This document shows, one piece after another, positions 1 through 7,905 of a stretch of DNA of 64,000 nucleotides (positions are counted from its first letter, which is position 1; each line of letters begins with the position of its first letter). Under the pieces are notes generated by a model. The model searched no databases and had not been told where the DNA came from. It saw only the letters and a program-made list of their open reading frames with translations. The stretch is from Streptococcus pseudopneumoniae (lineage in GTDB: Bacteria > Bacillota > Bacilli > Lactobacillales > Streptococcaceae), in the NCBI RefSeq assembly GCF_001073085.1, contig NZ_JVFV01000027.1:1-64000 (forward strand). Reading direction: 5' to 3'. A program made the translations under genes and the position numbers.

Positions 1-147
1 CACCAGTTCTGGATGCTTTTCTAGAAGTTCGTAAAGGCAGATCAGTCCTTCTTGATCCCAATCCTCTTTCTCCCACAGGTGGAGATAATAATCTTTTCGG
101 CATCTATGGACAATTCCTTTTACCTTCTCATAATTCTTTTCAAGCAT
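1..147 (-). CDS. comX: Competence-specific sigma factor ComX (SigX), N-terminal part, cut by window edge
   Basis: The 49 visible codons run off the left edge of the window. The residues (MLEKNYEKVKGIVHRC..., then YYLHLWEKEDWDQEGLICL) match the start of streptococcal ComX from memory, especially the YYLHLW and WDQEG blocks. ComX is the alternative sigma factor that directs RNA polymerase to late competence genes carrying cin-boxes. The ATG at 147-145 follows an AAAGGGGG ribosome-binding site with 7 bases between. It has its own -10 (173-178) with a poor -35, as expected for an activator-dependent promoter. In pneumococcus, as I recall, rpmG-secE-nusG lie between pbp2A and a comX copy; here nothing does. 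Confidence 0.88.
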   Translation of the reverse strand, partial: MLEKNYEKVKGIVHRCRKDYYLHLWEKEDWDQEGLICLYELLEKHPELV

Positions 148-150
148 TTG

Positions 151-196
151 CTTTCCCCCTTTCTCTACTTGTAGTATAGCAGAGAAAGGGGGAAAG
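151..196 (-). repeat. Perfect 16-bp inverted repeat around the comX -10 box and RBS
   Basis: Arms 151-166 and 181-196 are exactly complementary, with a 14-base loop (167-180) that holds the comX -10 hexamer TATACT. The arm nearer comX contains the ribosome-binding site. An RNA begun upstream would fold the site into a 16-bp stem. An RNA begun at the comX start point (about 166) lacks the other arm. Confidence 0.9.
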
Positions 197-240
197 AAGG
201 GATTTGATTTCTGTCTTGTGTTTTTTCAAGTCCAAGGTGT
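173..240 (-). promoter_or_regulatory. comX promoter with candidate ComE direct repeat
   Basis: The -10 is TATACT (178 down to 173) and the start point is expected near 166. The -35 position (201-196) reads CCCTTC, a poor match. Two ComE-like half-sites, ACACCTTGG (240-232) and ACAAGACAG (219-211), are separated by exactly 12 bases and sit at about -74 to -45. Published ComE sites have this spacing, but the half-sites here match the consensus only partly, so ComE control is inferred. Confidence 0.5.
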
Positions 241-271
241 ATCAGGAAGTATGAATACTGACAAGTGAGAA

Positions 272-305
272 TAAAAAAAGACAAAGATTTGAATCCTTGT
301 CTTTT
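272..305 (-). terminator. Rho-independent terminator after pbp2A
   Basis: The stem AAAAGACAA / TTGTCTTTT (276-284 with 297-305) is followed on the minus strand by a run of T. It lies just after the pbp2A stop and upstream of comX. Confidence 0.8.
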
Positions 306-319
306 ACCTTTTAAACGTT

Positions 320-2545
320 TTAGCGAAACAGATCTACAATGGTATCCCAGACAGTCTGAGCTTTTTCTTTAATTTTAGCATCCGATAACGCTCTTCCTGC
401 TTCATCGACCAGATTTTGCGCCCGTCCACGAATATCTGATAGTATATCATCAGACTGTGCACTAGTATCACTTGTAGTTTGTTTAGGTGTATTTTCTGGT
501 GCAATACCATTCATTTTATAAGCATTTTCAACTGTAAAAGTGCTACCTGGTGTATATGGTAGGATTGTTTCCGCCATACTTCTAAAAATGTGAGCAGCAC
601 CATTCGAAGTCGAACCTGCTAAATAGTGATTTTCATCAGTAGTCGGGAAACCAAGCCAGTGGCTAATGACTAAATCAGGGGTATACCCAATCACCCATTG
701 ATCACTCGTATATTCTGGATTGAAGGCAGCCTCTGTCGTTCCGGTTTTCCCAGCCATAACATAATCATCTGGAGACGAACTTATACCTGTGCCATTTGTA
801 AAGGTTCCGAGCATCATACTTGTCATTTTATCAGCTACCGATTTGTCTACTACTCGTTTTTGAGTGTTTTTATGAGTAGCAATCACTTGACCACTAGCAT
901 TTTCAATACGAGTGATAAAGTGAGCATCCGGCATGAGTCCTTCATTTGCAAACACTGCGTATGCTTGGGCCATCTGAAGAGGGTTAGTTTCTACGCCACC
1001 ACCTAAAGCCACTCCAAGCACACGATCTACATCGCTCATGTTTAGACCAAACTTTTCACCCGCTTCAAAGGCTTTATCTATTCCAAGCTCTTTAACAGTA
1101 GCTACTGCAGGTAAATTTAAAGATTTAGCCAAAGCTTGATACATGGGTACTTCTCGTGATGTCTTGATTCCTGCGTAGTTGTCTACTTTATAATCACCAT
1201 ATTGCATGGTATGATTATCCAACTCCTTATTAAGAGACCAGCCTGCCTCAACCGCTGGTGTGTACACTATCAAGGGTTTAATAGTAGACCCTGGACTTCT
1301 TTTGGATTGGGTTGCATAGTTAAAATTTCTGAAACCTGTTTTATCATCCCCGGCCACTCGACCAACAACTCCTCGAACTCCACCTGTTTTTGGTTCTAAT
1401 GCTACACTACCAGACTCTGCATGTGTTCCATCTTCAGCTGTCGGAAAGAGAGAAGTATTTTGGTAGATAACCTGCATATTTGCTTGGTAATTTTGATCTA
1501 GCTCCGTATAAATTCGATAACCGTTATTAACGATTTCTTCCTCTGTTAGATTATACTTTTCAATAGCTTCATTGACAACTGCATCAAAATAGGAAGGATA
1601 ACGGTAGTCTGATATTTTCCCTTCATAACTATCTTTCAATTGAGAAGCCATATCAACACTTGCTGCTTCTGCTTCCTTATTTTTATCAAGATAGCCGGCA
1701 GCCACCATATTTTGCAAGACAGTATCTCTTCGATTAGTTGAATGCTCAATAGAATTCAGAGGATTGTACAATTCTGGGCCTTTAAGCATACCTGCTAAAG
1801 TGGCGGCTTCATCAAGAGTTAATTCCGATGCCGAAACACCAAAGTACTTTTTACTAGCATCCTCAACGCCCCAAACTCCATTACCGAAGTAGGCATTGTT
1901 CAAGTACATAGTTAGAATTTCTTTTTTACTGTATTTTTTGGTTAATTCTAAAGCAAGAAAGAATTCTTTGGCCTTTCTCTGCACAGTTTGATCTTGTGAA
2001 AGATAAGCATTTTTCGCCAACTGTTGAGTAATTGTAGATCCACCACCCGAGCGACCAGCTGTTAGGATAGCTAGGAAAAAACGACCATAGTTAATTCCAC
2101 TATTTTTATAGAAGCTTCTATCTTCTGTCGCAATAACAGCATTCTGCAAATCTTCACTAATTTCCGAGAGCTCAACATAGGTCCCTTTTTGGCCTGATAA
2201 GGCACCAGCCTCATTCTCTTCTCTGTCAAAAATCACTGTTCGCGTTTTCAAAGCATTCTGCAAGTCTGTAACATTTGTCGATTTAGCCAAGGCAAATAGA
2301 TAGACCCCAACAAATAAGCTTGCACTTAGTCCAAGAATTAGAAAGATTTTGGTCAGATGATAACGACGCCAAAATTTTCGAATAGGTCCGACTTGCCCAA
2401 CTTTCTTTCGCCCACCTCTTGATCTTCTTAAATTAGTCGAGGTATTTTCTTCATTATTAGCTTCGTCGATTTCTATTTCTTCCATTTCAGCTTCATCTTT
2501 CTTAAATAAAGAAAGAAATTTTTCAAATAATGTATCTAATTTCAT
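320..2545 (-). CDS. pbp2A: Class A penicillin-binding protein 2a
   Basis: This bifunctional membrane enzyme polymerises and cross-links peptidoglycan. The 741 residues comprise an acidic cytoplasmic tail (1-60), one transmembrane helix (about 65-87), a GT51 transglycosylase domain with catalytic E141 (ATEDRSFYKN) and GGGSTITQQLAKN (167-179), and a transpeptidase domain with S420-T-I-K423, S475-L-N477 and K600-T-G602. Length and motifs fit streptococcal PBP2a (about 731 residues) rather than PBP1a or PBP1b. The gene is divergent from the pseudouridine synthase gene and ends in its own terminator. Confidence 0.93.
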   Translation of the reverse strand: MKLDTLFEKFLSLFKKDEAEMEEIEIDEANNEENTSTNLRRSRGGRKKVGQVGPIRKFWRRYHLTKIFLILGLSASLFVGVYLFALAKSTNVTDLQNALKTRTVIFDREENEAGALSGQKGTYVELSEISEDLQNAVIATEDRSFYKNSGINYGRFFLAILTAGRSGGGSTITQQLAKNAYLSQDQTVQRKAKEFFLALELTKKYSKKEILTMYLNNAYFGNGVWGVEDASKKYFGVSASELTLDEAATLAGMLKGPELYNPLNSIEHSTNRRDTVLQNMVAAGYLDKNKEAEAASVDMASQLKDSYEGKISDYRYPSYFDAVVNEAIEKYNLTEEEIVNNGYRIYTELDQNYQANMQVIYQNTSLFPTAEDGTHAESGSVALEPKTGGVRGVVGRVAGDDKTGFRNFNYATQSKRSPGSTIKPLIVYTPAVEAGWSLNKELDNHTMQYGDYKVDNYAGIKTSREVPMYQALAKSLNLPAVATVKELGIDKAFEAGEKFGLNMSDVDRVLGVALGGGVETNPLQMAQAYAVFANEGLMPDAHFITRIENASGQVIATHKNTQKRVVDKSVADKMTSMMLGTFTNGTGISSSPDDYVMAGKTGTTEAAFNPEYTSDQWVIGYTPDLVISHWLGFPTTDENHYLAGSTSNGAAHIFRSMAETILPYTPGSTFTVENAYKMNGIAPENTPKQTTSDTSAQSDDILSDIRGRAQNLVDEAGRALSDAKIKEKAQTVWDTIVDLFR

Positions 2546-2614
2546 GCGTTTATTTTATCATCTTCCCCATAGGAAGACAAGAATTTAGCTAGTTTCTCTA
2601 TCCAAATAATCTAT

Positions 2615-2634
2615 TTTTTGTTACAATATCTGTA
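2615..2634 (+). promoter_or_regulatory. Extended -10 promoter giving a probably leaderless mRNA
   Basis: TGT-TACAAT (-10 at 2622-2627) is an extended -10 element. A start 7 bases downstream would fall on the ATG at 2634, and there is no Shine-Dalgarno sequence before that ATG. Confidence 0.45.
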
Positions 2635-3509
2635 TGAAATTTACCTTTGTTATCCCTGACTCTCTTCCTGAAATGACTGTCAAAATCTTCTTGGAGGAGC
2701 AGCTACTCATTCCGAGAAAAATACGGCATTTCTTGAGAATTAAAAAGCATATTCTCATCAATCAAGAAGAAGTCCACTGGCATCAAACTATCAAATCCGG
2801 AGATGAATGTCAACTGATTTTCGATGAGGAGGATTATCCTACAAAAGAAATTGTTTGGGGGAATCCTAATCTTGTCCAAGAAGTTTACCAAGACCAACAT
2901 TTGATTATCGTTAATAAACCAGAAGGTATGAAAACTCACGGGAATCAACCAGATGAGATTGCTCTTCTCAACCATGTCAGCGCCTATGTAGGCCAGACTT
3001 GCTATGTCGTTCATAGACTAGACAAAGAAACAAGTGGACTCGTACTATTTGCCAAAAATCCATTTATACTGCCCATCCTAAATCGATTATTGGAGAAAAA
3101 AGAAATCTCCCGCGAATACTGGGCTCTGGTTGAGGGGAACATAGGAACTAAAGAGCTTGTCTTTCGAGACAAAATCGGTCGTGATCGTCACGATCGTAGA
3201 AAACGGGTGGTGGATTTCAAAAATGGTCAATATGCTGAAACTCATGTAACTCGATTGAAACAATTTCAAAACAAAACTAGTCTCGTTCGTTGTCGATTAA
3301 AAACAGGACGTACTCATCAGATTCGAGTTCATCTATCTCACCACGGTCATCCAATCCTTGGAGACCCTCTCTATAATCCACATTCCAAAACTAGCAGACT
3401 GATGCTTCACGCATTTAAGCTATCCTTTATCCACCCTCTAACTTTTAAAAAATTAAGTTTTACTGCGCTATCAGATACATTTGAAAGAGAATTAAAACAA
3501 AATGGATGA
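2634..3509 (+). CDS. RluA/RluD-family pseudouridine synthase
   Basis: This enzyme isomerises uridine to pseudouridine in rRNA or tRNA. The 291 residues carry an S4-like N-terminal part (about 15-70), the catalytic-loop signature HRLDKETSGLVLFAK (about 124-138, catalytic Asp in RLD), and the family C-terminal motif KTGRTHQIRVH. The exact target cannot be told from sequence; RluD-like large-subunit rRNA or tRNA U32 are options. The start has no Shine-Dalgarno site and sits right behind a -10 element. It is a single-gene unit, with its stop codon inside the terminator stem. Confidence 0.88.
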   Translation: MKFTFVIPDSLPEMTVKIFLEEQLLIPRKIRHFLRIKKHILINQEEVHWHQTIKSGDECQLIFDEEDYPTKEIVWGNPNLVQEVYQDQHLIIVNKPEGMKTHGNQPDEIALLNHVSAYVGQTCYVVHRLDKETSGLVLFAKNPFILPILNRLLEKKEISREYWALVEGNIGTKELVFRDKIGRDRHDRRKRVVDFKNGQYAETHVTRLKQFQNKTSLVRCRLKTGRTHQIRVHLSHHGHPILGDPLYNPHSKTSRLMLHAFKLSFIHPLTFKKLSFTALSDTFERELKQNG

Positions 3510-3529
3510 TTTCATCATCCATTTTTTCT
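3500..3529 (+). terminator. Terminator of the pseudouridine synthase gene
   Basis: AATGGATGA / TCATCCATT with a 3-base loop and a following T run. The TGA stop codon is inside the left arm. Confidence 0.8.
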
Positions 3530-3540
3530 TATAGATACCA

Positions 3541-3568
3541 AAAAAGCAAGGCCAGTCGGCCTTGCTTT
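3541..3568 (-). terminator. gap terminator
   Basis: The stem AAGCAAGGCC / GGCCTTGCTT (3545-3566) is followed on the minus strand by TTTTTT. Confidence 0.88.
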
Positions 3569-3582
3569 GATTGACTCAGGAA

Positions 3583-4593
3583 TTATTTAGCGATTTTAGC
3601 GAAGTATTCAAGAGTACGAACAAGTTGTGAAGTGTAAGACATTTCGTTGTCATACCATGAAACAACTTTAACCAATTGTTTACCGTCAACATCAAGAACT
3701 TTAGTTTGAGTTGCATCAAACAATGAACCGAATGACATACCTACGATATCAGAAGATACGATTGGATCTTCAGTGTATCCGTATGATTCGTTAGAAGCTG
3801 CTTTCATAGCTGCGTTTACTTCATCAACAGTAACGTTCTTGTCAAGAACTGCTACCAATTCAGTTACTGAACCAGTTGGTACAGGAACACGTTGAGCAGC
3901 TCCGTCCAATTTACCATTCAATTCAGGGATAACCAAACCGATTGCTTTAGCAGCACCAGTTGAGTTAGGAACAATGTTAGCTGCAGCAGCACGAGCACGG
4001 CGAAGGTCACCTTTACGGTGTGGTCCGTCAAGAACCATTTGGTCACCAGTGTAACCGTGGATAGTAGTCATCAAACCTTCAACGATACCGAAGTTGTCAT
4101 GAAGAGCTTTAGCCATTGGAGCCAAACAGTTTGTAGTACATGAAGCACCTGAGATAACTGTTTCAGTACCATCAAGAATATCGTGGTTAGTGTTAAATAC
4201 GACTGTTTTAACATCTGATCCACCAGGAGCAGTGATAACAACTTTCTTAGCACCACCAGCATGCAAGTGTTTTTCAGCAGCTGCTTTAGTAGCAAAGAAA
4301 CCAGTTGCTTCAAGAACGATTTCTACACCGTCGTTAGCCCAGTCGATTTGTTCTGGATCGCGTTCAGCAGAAACTTTAACGAATTTACCGTTAACTTCGA
4401 ATCCACCTTCTTTAACTTCCACAGTACCATCGAAACGACCTTGAGTTGTATCGTATTTCAACAAGTGTGCAAGCATAACTGGATCTGTAAGGTCGTTGAT
4501 GCGAGTAACTTCAACACCTTCTACGTTTTGGATACGGCGGAAAGCAAGACGACCGATACGTCCGAAACCGTTAATACCAACTTTAACTACCAT
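3583..4593 (-). CDS. gap: Glyceraldehyde-3-phosphate dehydrogenase (NAD, phosphorylating)
   Basis: Glycolytic enzyme that oxidises glyceraldehyde-3-phosphate to 1,3-bisphosphoglycerate. The Rossmann motif [10 protein letters not shown] (residues 6-15) and the catalytic cysteine in SGASCTTNC (about residue 152) are plain. The start is the ATG at 4593 ([10 protein letters not shown], 336 residues), preceded by AAGGAGGAAATCACT. An in-frame upstream extension of 24 residues lacks a ribosome-binding site and is not family sequence. It is a single-gene unit with a strong promoter and terminator, as expected for a highly expressed gene. Confidence 0.97.
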   Translation of the reverse strand: MVVKVGINGFGRIGRLAFRRIQNVEGVEVTRINDLTDPVMLAHLLKYDTTQGRFDGTVEVKEGGFEVNGKFVKVSAERDPEQIDWANDGVEIVLEATGFFATKAAAEKHLHAGGAKKVVITAPGGSDVKTVVFNTNHDILDGTETVISGASCTTNCLAPMAKALHDNFGIVEGLMTTIHGYTGDQMVLDGPHRKGDLRRARAAAANIVPNSTGAAKAIGLVIPELNGKLDGAAQRVPVPTGSVTELVAVLDKNVTVDEVNAAMKAASNESYGYTEDPIVSSDIVGMSFGSLFDATQTKVLDVDGKQLVKVVSWYDNEMSYTSQLVRTLEYFAKIAK

Positions 4594-4679
4594 TAGTGAT
4601 TTCCTCCTTATGAAAATCATGAAAATTTTATTGTGAAAAGAGTAACTTGAATCACTACAAATCACCTTTCAACGTTCTT

Positions 4680-4708
4680 ATTATATAACTATTTAAGCTA
4701 AATTGCAA
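4680..4708 (-). promoter_or_regulatory. gap promoter
   Basis: TTGCAA (4703-4708), a 17-base spacer, then TATAAT (4680-4685). An AGCGCTTGCAA stretch overlapping the -35 resembles half of a CcpA cre site; catabolite control is only a guess. Confidence 0.8.
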
Positions 4709-4747
4709 GCGCTGGCCTTGATTTTCTATGCTAGTTTCTTTTTGCGC

Positions 4748-6049
4748 TTATTCATAGCGTAAAGATTCTACCGGATCCATTTTACTAATCTTACGGGCTG
4801 GAAAGTAGGCTGAAATATAAGCAAGTAGTACGGCAAAAACTAGAGTGCTAAAAATAGAGAGGAAGTTTAATTCAAAAACTTTAGAAATAGACGGGTAGAA
4901 ATGATTCACAGCTACATTCGCCAAACTTCCAAGCCCTTGTGCAATCAAAAATGCCATAAACAAAGCAATCCCTACAATCCAAATAGCTTCGTAGATAAAG
5001 ATACCTTTCACATCATTATTTTGATAACCAACTGCCTTCATAACACCTATTTCCTTAGAACGTTGCATGATATTGATGTAGATAATAATGCCTATCATAA
5101 CAGCGGATACCAAAATAGCTTGAGAAGAAAGTACTATCAAGAGCCCCTGAATAACACGAATAAAGGTAATCACAATATCAAGAACTGCCTGTTGAGAAAG
5201 AACTGTATACTTCTTATTTTTTTGCAATTCTTCTGTTACTGCTTTTGTCTGAGATGGATCTTTGAGTTCCAAAATGAAATAAGATACAGTCTTTGTAAAT
5301 CCAGCTTCTTTCAAAATAGATTCCATTTGATAGGCTGACATAAAACTGTTACTGTCCTCCATGTCATCTTCATCATTTATCACACGTACAATCTGAGTTT
5401 GAAATTGAGAAGTCTTGCTACCTTCAGCCCCATTTTCTACAATGCTTGCCGATACTGTTTTGCCTATAACATCACTAGCTGTCAGATTTTTCCCTGTTTG
5501 TTCATTCCAATTTTTCAGTAGACTCATCGGAATCGTCAATCCCTGCTCTTTTGCATCAGTGTATATAGGCCCTGCTAGCACTTTTTCTTTCTCATTACTG
5601 CTAACAGAGATACTTGTATCCTCGTATAAACTCACAACCTGAGCATAAGAAGGCATGGTTTGACTAAAGTCTACTTCTTGTCCGTCTATGCTAATCTTTG
5701 ACATGCTCATGCTAAAAGGACTTTCTAGATATTTAATAGCTTCTTTTCCAACCGTGTCCGTAATATAGTTCTTATCATCTTGGTTCAGAAAACCTCTTCC
5801 AGCAACACTGGAATTCAGTGCAATCTGCACTTGGGAAGGGAGCTTCCCTCCGTTTGTATTTTCATCAATCATAGAAATCAGAGCATTTCCCAGACCAAAA
5901 GAAATCAGTACGCCTACAAAACCGATTGAAGTTGCTACCGCAATCAACAAATTACGCCACTTTCTTTCCATAAAGTTACTTAAAGAAAGTTTGAATTTAT
6001 TTTTAAAGGATAATCCTTTATTTTTTGACTTCTTCAACGACTTCACCAT
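4748..6049 (-). CDS. ABC transporter permease, FtsX/MacB type
   Basis: The 433-residue protein has one N-terminal transmembrane helix (about 34-58), a large extracellular domain (about 60-285) and three C-terminal helices (about 290-425), the FtsX-like layout. The last stretch ARKISKMDPVESLRYE is the typical MacB/FtsX permease ending. It overlaps the ATPase gene by 32 bases, so the two are translationally coupled. Such pairs export lipids or peptides or sense antimicrobial peptides; the substrate here is unknown. The start codon is uncertain by a few residues because the ribosome-binding site is weak. Confidence 0.85.
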   Translation of the reverse strand: MVKSLKKSKNKGLSFKNKFKLSLSNFMERKWRNLLIAVATSIGFVGVLISFGLGNALISMIDENTNGGKLPSQVQIALNSSVAGRGFLNQDDKNYITDTVGKEAIKYLESPFSMSMSKISIDGQEVDFSQTMPSYAQVVSLYEDTSISVSSNEKEKVLAGPIYTDAKEQGLTIPMSLLKNWNEQTGKNLTASDVIGKTVSASIVENGAEGSKTSQFQTQIVRVINDEDDMEDSNSFMSAYQMESILKEAGFTKTVSYFILELKDPSQTKAVTEELQKNKKYTVLSQQAVLDIVITFIRVIQGLLIVLSSQAILVSAVMIGIIIYINIMQRSKEIGVMKAVGYQNNDVKGIFIYEAIWIVGIALFMAFLIAQGLGSLANVAVNHFYPSISKVFELNFLSIFSTLVFAVLLAYISAYFPARKISKMDPVESLRYE

Positions 6050-6701
6050 CCTTCATTTTGATAATTACATCTGCATATTCAGCCACTTCTGGGTTATGAG
6101 TCACAATCAGCACTGTTTTCCCAGATTTGGCCAAACTTTTAAATACTTCTAATACAATTTCTTGGGATTGAGAATCCAGAGACCCTGTTGGCTCATCAGC
6201 CACAATCATATCCGGTTGATTGACAAGAGCACGTGCAATGGCTACACGTTGCTTTTGCCCACCAGATAGCTGCTTGACATTCTTAGCCATAAAAGGCTCC
6301 ATCCCTAGACTGAGAAGCTGCTCCTGAGCGATCCTTGTCATTTCTTTATCCGACAAATCTTTGACATAGAGAGGCAACTTGACATTATCCAGAACAGATT
6401 GATGGGGGATGAGATTGAAGTTTTGAAAGACAAACCCAATGTTGTCTTTGCGAAATTGAGTCAATTCAACCTCCGATAGTTCTCTAAGAGACTCCCCTTT
6501 AAAATCTAAAACTCCCTCGTACTCTCTATCCAGGCCACTGATGATATTCAGTAGACTGGTTTTGCCACAGCCTGACGGACCATAAATCGCTGTAATTTTT
6601 CCTTCAGCAATCTGCAGGTTAATATTTCTTAGAGCCTGCTCTTTATGTTTGCCGTCCAAAGCGTAAAATTTTGAAATACTTTTCATGGATAAAATGGACA
6701 T
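6018..6701 (-). CDS. ABC transporter ATP-binding protein, LolD/MacB type
   Basis: The 227 residues show Walker A GPSGCGKTS (about 40-48), the Q-loop in FVFQNFNLIP, signature LSGGQKQRVAIARAL and Walker B MIVADEPTGSLD, with the H-loop in IVTHN. It energises the FtsX-type permease encoded just downstream. The start ATG follows GGAGATTATA. A TATCG-N5-CGATA inverted repeat at 6727-6741 lies directly upstream and could be an operator. A TPR-type regulator gene is the upstream neighbour. Confidence 0.9.
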   Translation of the reverse strand: MSILSMKSISKFYALDGKHKEQALRNINLQIAEGKITAIYGPSGCGKTSLLNIISGLDREYEGVLDFKGESLRELSEVELTQFRKDNIGFVFQNFNLIPHQSVLDNVKLPLYVKDLSDKEMTRIAQEQLLSLGMEPFMAKNVKQLSGGQKQRVAIARALVNQPDMIVADEPTGSLDSQSQEIVLEVFKSLAKSGKTVLIVTHNPEVAEYADVIIKMKDGEVVEEVKK

Positions 6702-6813
6702 TATAATCTCCTTTAATCACTTGTGTTATCGTGTACCGATACAAACTATATTTATCTATCAGATTCAAAAGGAATCAAAGAATTCCTTTCTCTTTTTACA
6801 AATTCATTGTAAC

Positions 6814-6850
6814 AAAAAAGTGACATTTCACCAATGACAGAAATGTCACT
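6814..6850 (-). terminator. Terminator between regulator and ABC genes
   Basis: The stem AGTGACATTTC / GAAATGTCACT (6819-6829 with 6840-6850) is followed on the minus strand by TTTTTTG. It separates the regulator mRNA from the ABC operon. Confidence 0.85.
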
Positions 6851-6862
6851 CCTATAAACCCT

Positions 6863-7783
6863 TTAACAATATCTTTCTAGGTCCTCCGCCCATTCATTAT
6901 CTAAACTAACGATTAACTGCTCATTACCAAACATTCTCGCCATCATTTTTGCTTCTTCATACTTTTGTTTGGCTGTATCATAATCTATCTGAATATAATA
7001 TTTCCACTCAAGCATCAAGACAATAGGTTGTTTTTGAAAATCTCGTGTTTTTTGTCCTATTTTATTTAAGGCTTCAACCGCTCTCTTAAAATAATGAAAC
7101 AGACCCATAATCTCTATACAAGTTAAAGAAGCTAACAAGGAGTCTCTAAGTAAGTCTAAACAATCGAACTCCATCTTATCAACCTGAGAACTTAGTTTAT
7201 CATGAAAATAAAGAATGGTTTCATGCTCAGATTCTTTTATTTCACCCGCTTTCAAACCATCCATTAAGTTACATGCAAAATACAACCTCAGTCTTAATAG
7301 TTCCTCCGCTTTATATACATCTCTGGATAGTAAGTTCTGCAGACCATTTTCAAGCACACTGGTACCATACAAAGAATTACCAGTTGCTCTCACTGCATCT
7401 ATAGCTTGAAGACAATCCACTACCACTTTCTCATCACGTGGCAAATCATCATAAAAACACTCAAAAATCTCATCAAAATAGTCTTCCTTCTGTTCCTGCA
7501 ACTCTTTGTCTCCGTAGTCAGGATGATGAAGAAGAAAGTACTTTAATTCTTGATAACGCTTCGGTAATTCCTTATAGTCTGGCATCAAGACATAGGAGGG
7601 AATGTCTAGCCTATCTGCAATATATTCCAGTGTTTTTATAGTAGGACGAAATTCTCCTTTTTCAATGCGCACCAACTGACGGACTGATAGTTCGGACTCA
7701 TCCCCACAAAAAACTGGACGACTTAGTCCTTTCTCCTCTCTAAGAAGCCTTACCTTTTCCCCTAGCTCATTTGTCTTGCTCAT
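6863..7783 (-). CDS. XRE-type regulator with TPR-like C-terminus (TprA/PlcR-like, RRNPP group)
   Basis: A helix-turn-helix domain occupies residues 5-65 (GEKVRLLREEKGLSR, FCGDESELSVRQLVRIEKG, then TIKTLEYIADRL). It is followed by about 235 residues of alpha-helical, TPR-like sequence, 306 in all. The FCGDESELSVRQL block is what I recall from pneumococcal TprA-type quorum regulators, which bind secreted linear peptides. No Phr-type pro-peptide gene was found in the flanking 160 bases downstream or 120 upstream. The neighbouring ABC pair is a possible target. Confidence 0.7.
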   Translation of the reverse strand: MSKTNELGEKVRLLREEKGLSRPVFCGDESELSVRQLVRIEKGEFRPTIKTLEYIADRLDIPSYVLMPDYKELPKRYQELKYFLLHHPDYGDKELQEQKEDYFDEIFECFYDDLPRDEKVVVDCLQAIDAVRATGNSLYGTSVLENGLQNLLSRDVYKAEELLRLRLYFACNLMDGLKAGEIKESEHETILYFHDKLSSQVDKMEFDCLDLLRDSLLASLTCIEIMGLFHYFKRAVEALNKIGQKTRDFQKQPIVLMLEWKYYIQIDYDTAKQKYEEAKMMARMFGNEQLIVSLDNEWAEDLERYC

Positions 7784-7863
7784 TTGCCCCTCGCATGATT
7801 ATAAAAGATTTGGTTTTCAAATAAATATATACGATTATTATACCATTTCTCAAAAAGAATTAC

Positions 7864-7895
7864 AAAAAAGAGACAGGATTCCTCCTGCCTCTGGC
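7864..7895 (-). terminator. adhE terminator
   Basis: The minus-strand stem AGAGGCAGGA / TCCTGTCTCT (one G-T pair) is followed by TTTTTT. Confidence 0.82.
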
Positions 7896-7905
7896 TGATA
7901 ATCTA

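Noticed and set aside
698..1399. Plus-strand open frames opposite pbp2A
   Set aside because: They lie antisense to a conserved gene, lack ribosome-binding sites and encode no recognisable protein.
4594..4665. N-terminal extension of GapA by 24 residues
   Set aside because: The ribosome-binding site is directly before the ATG at 4593 and the extension is not part of the family.
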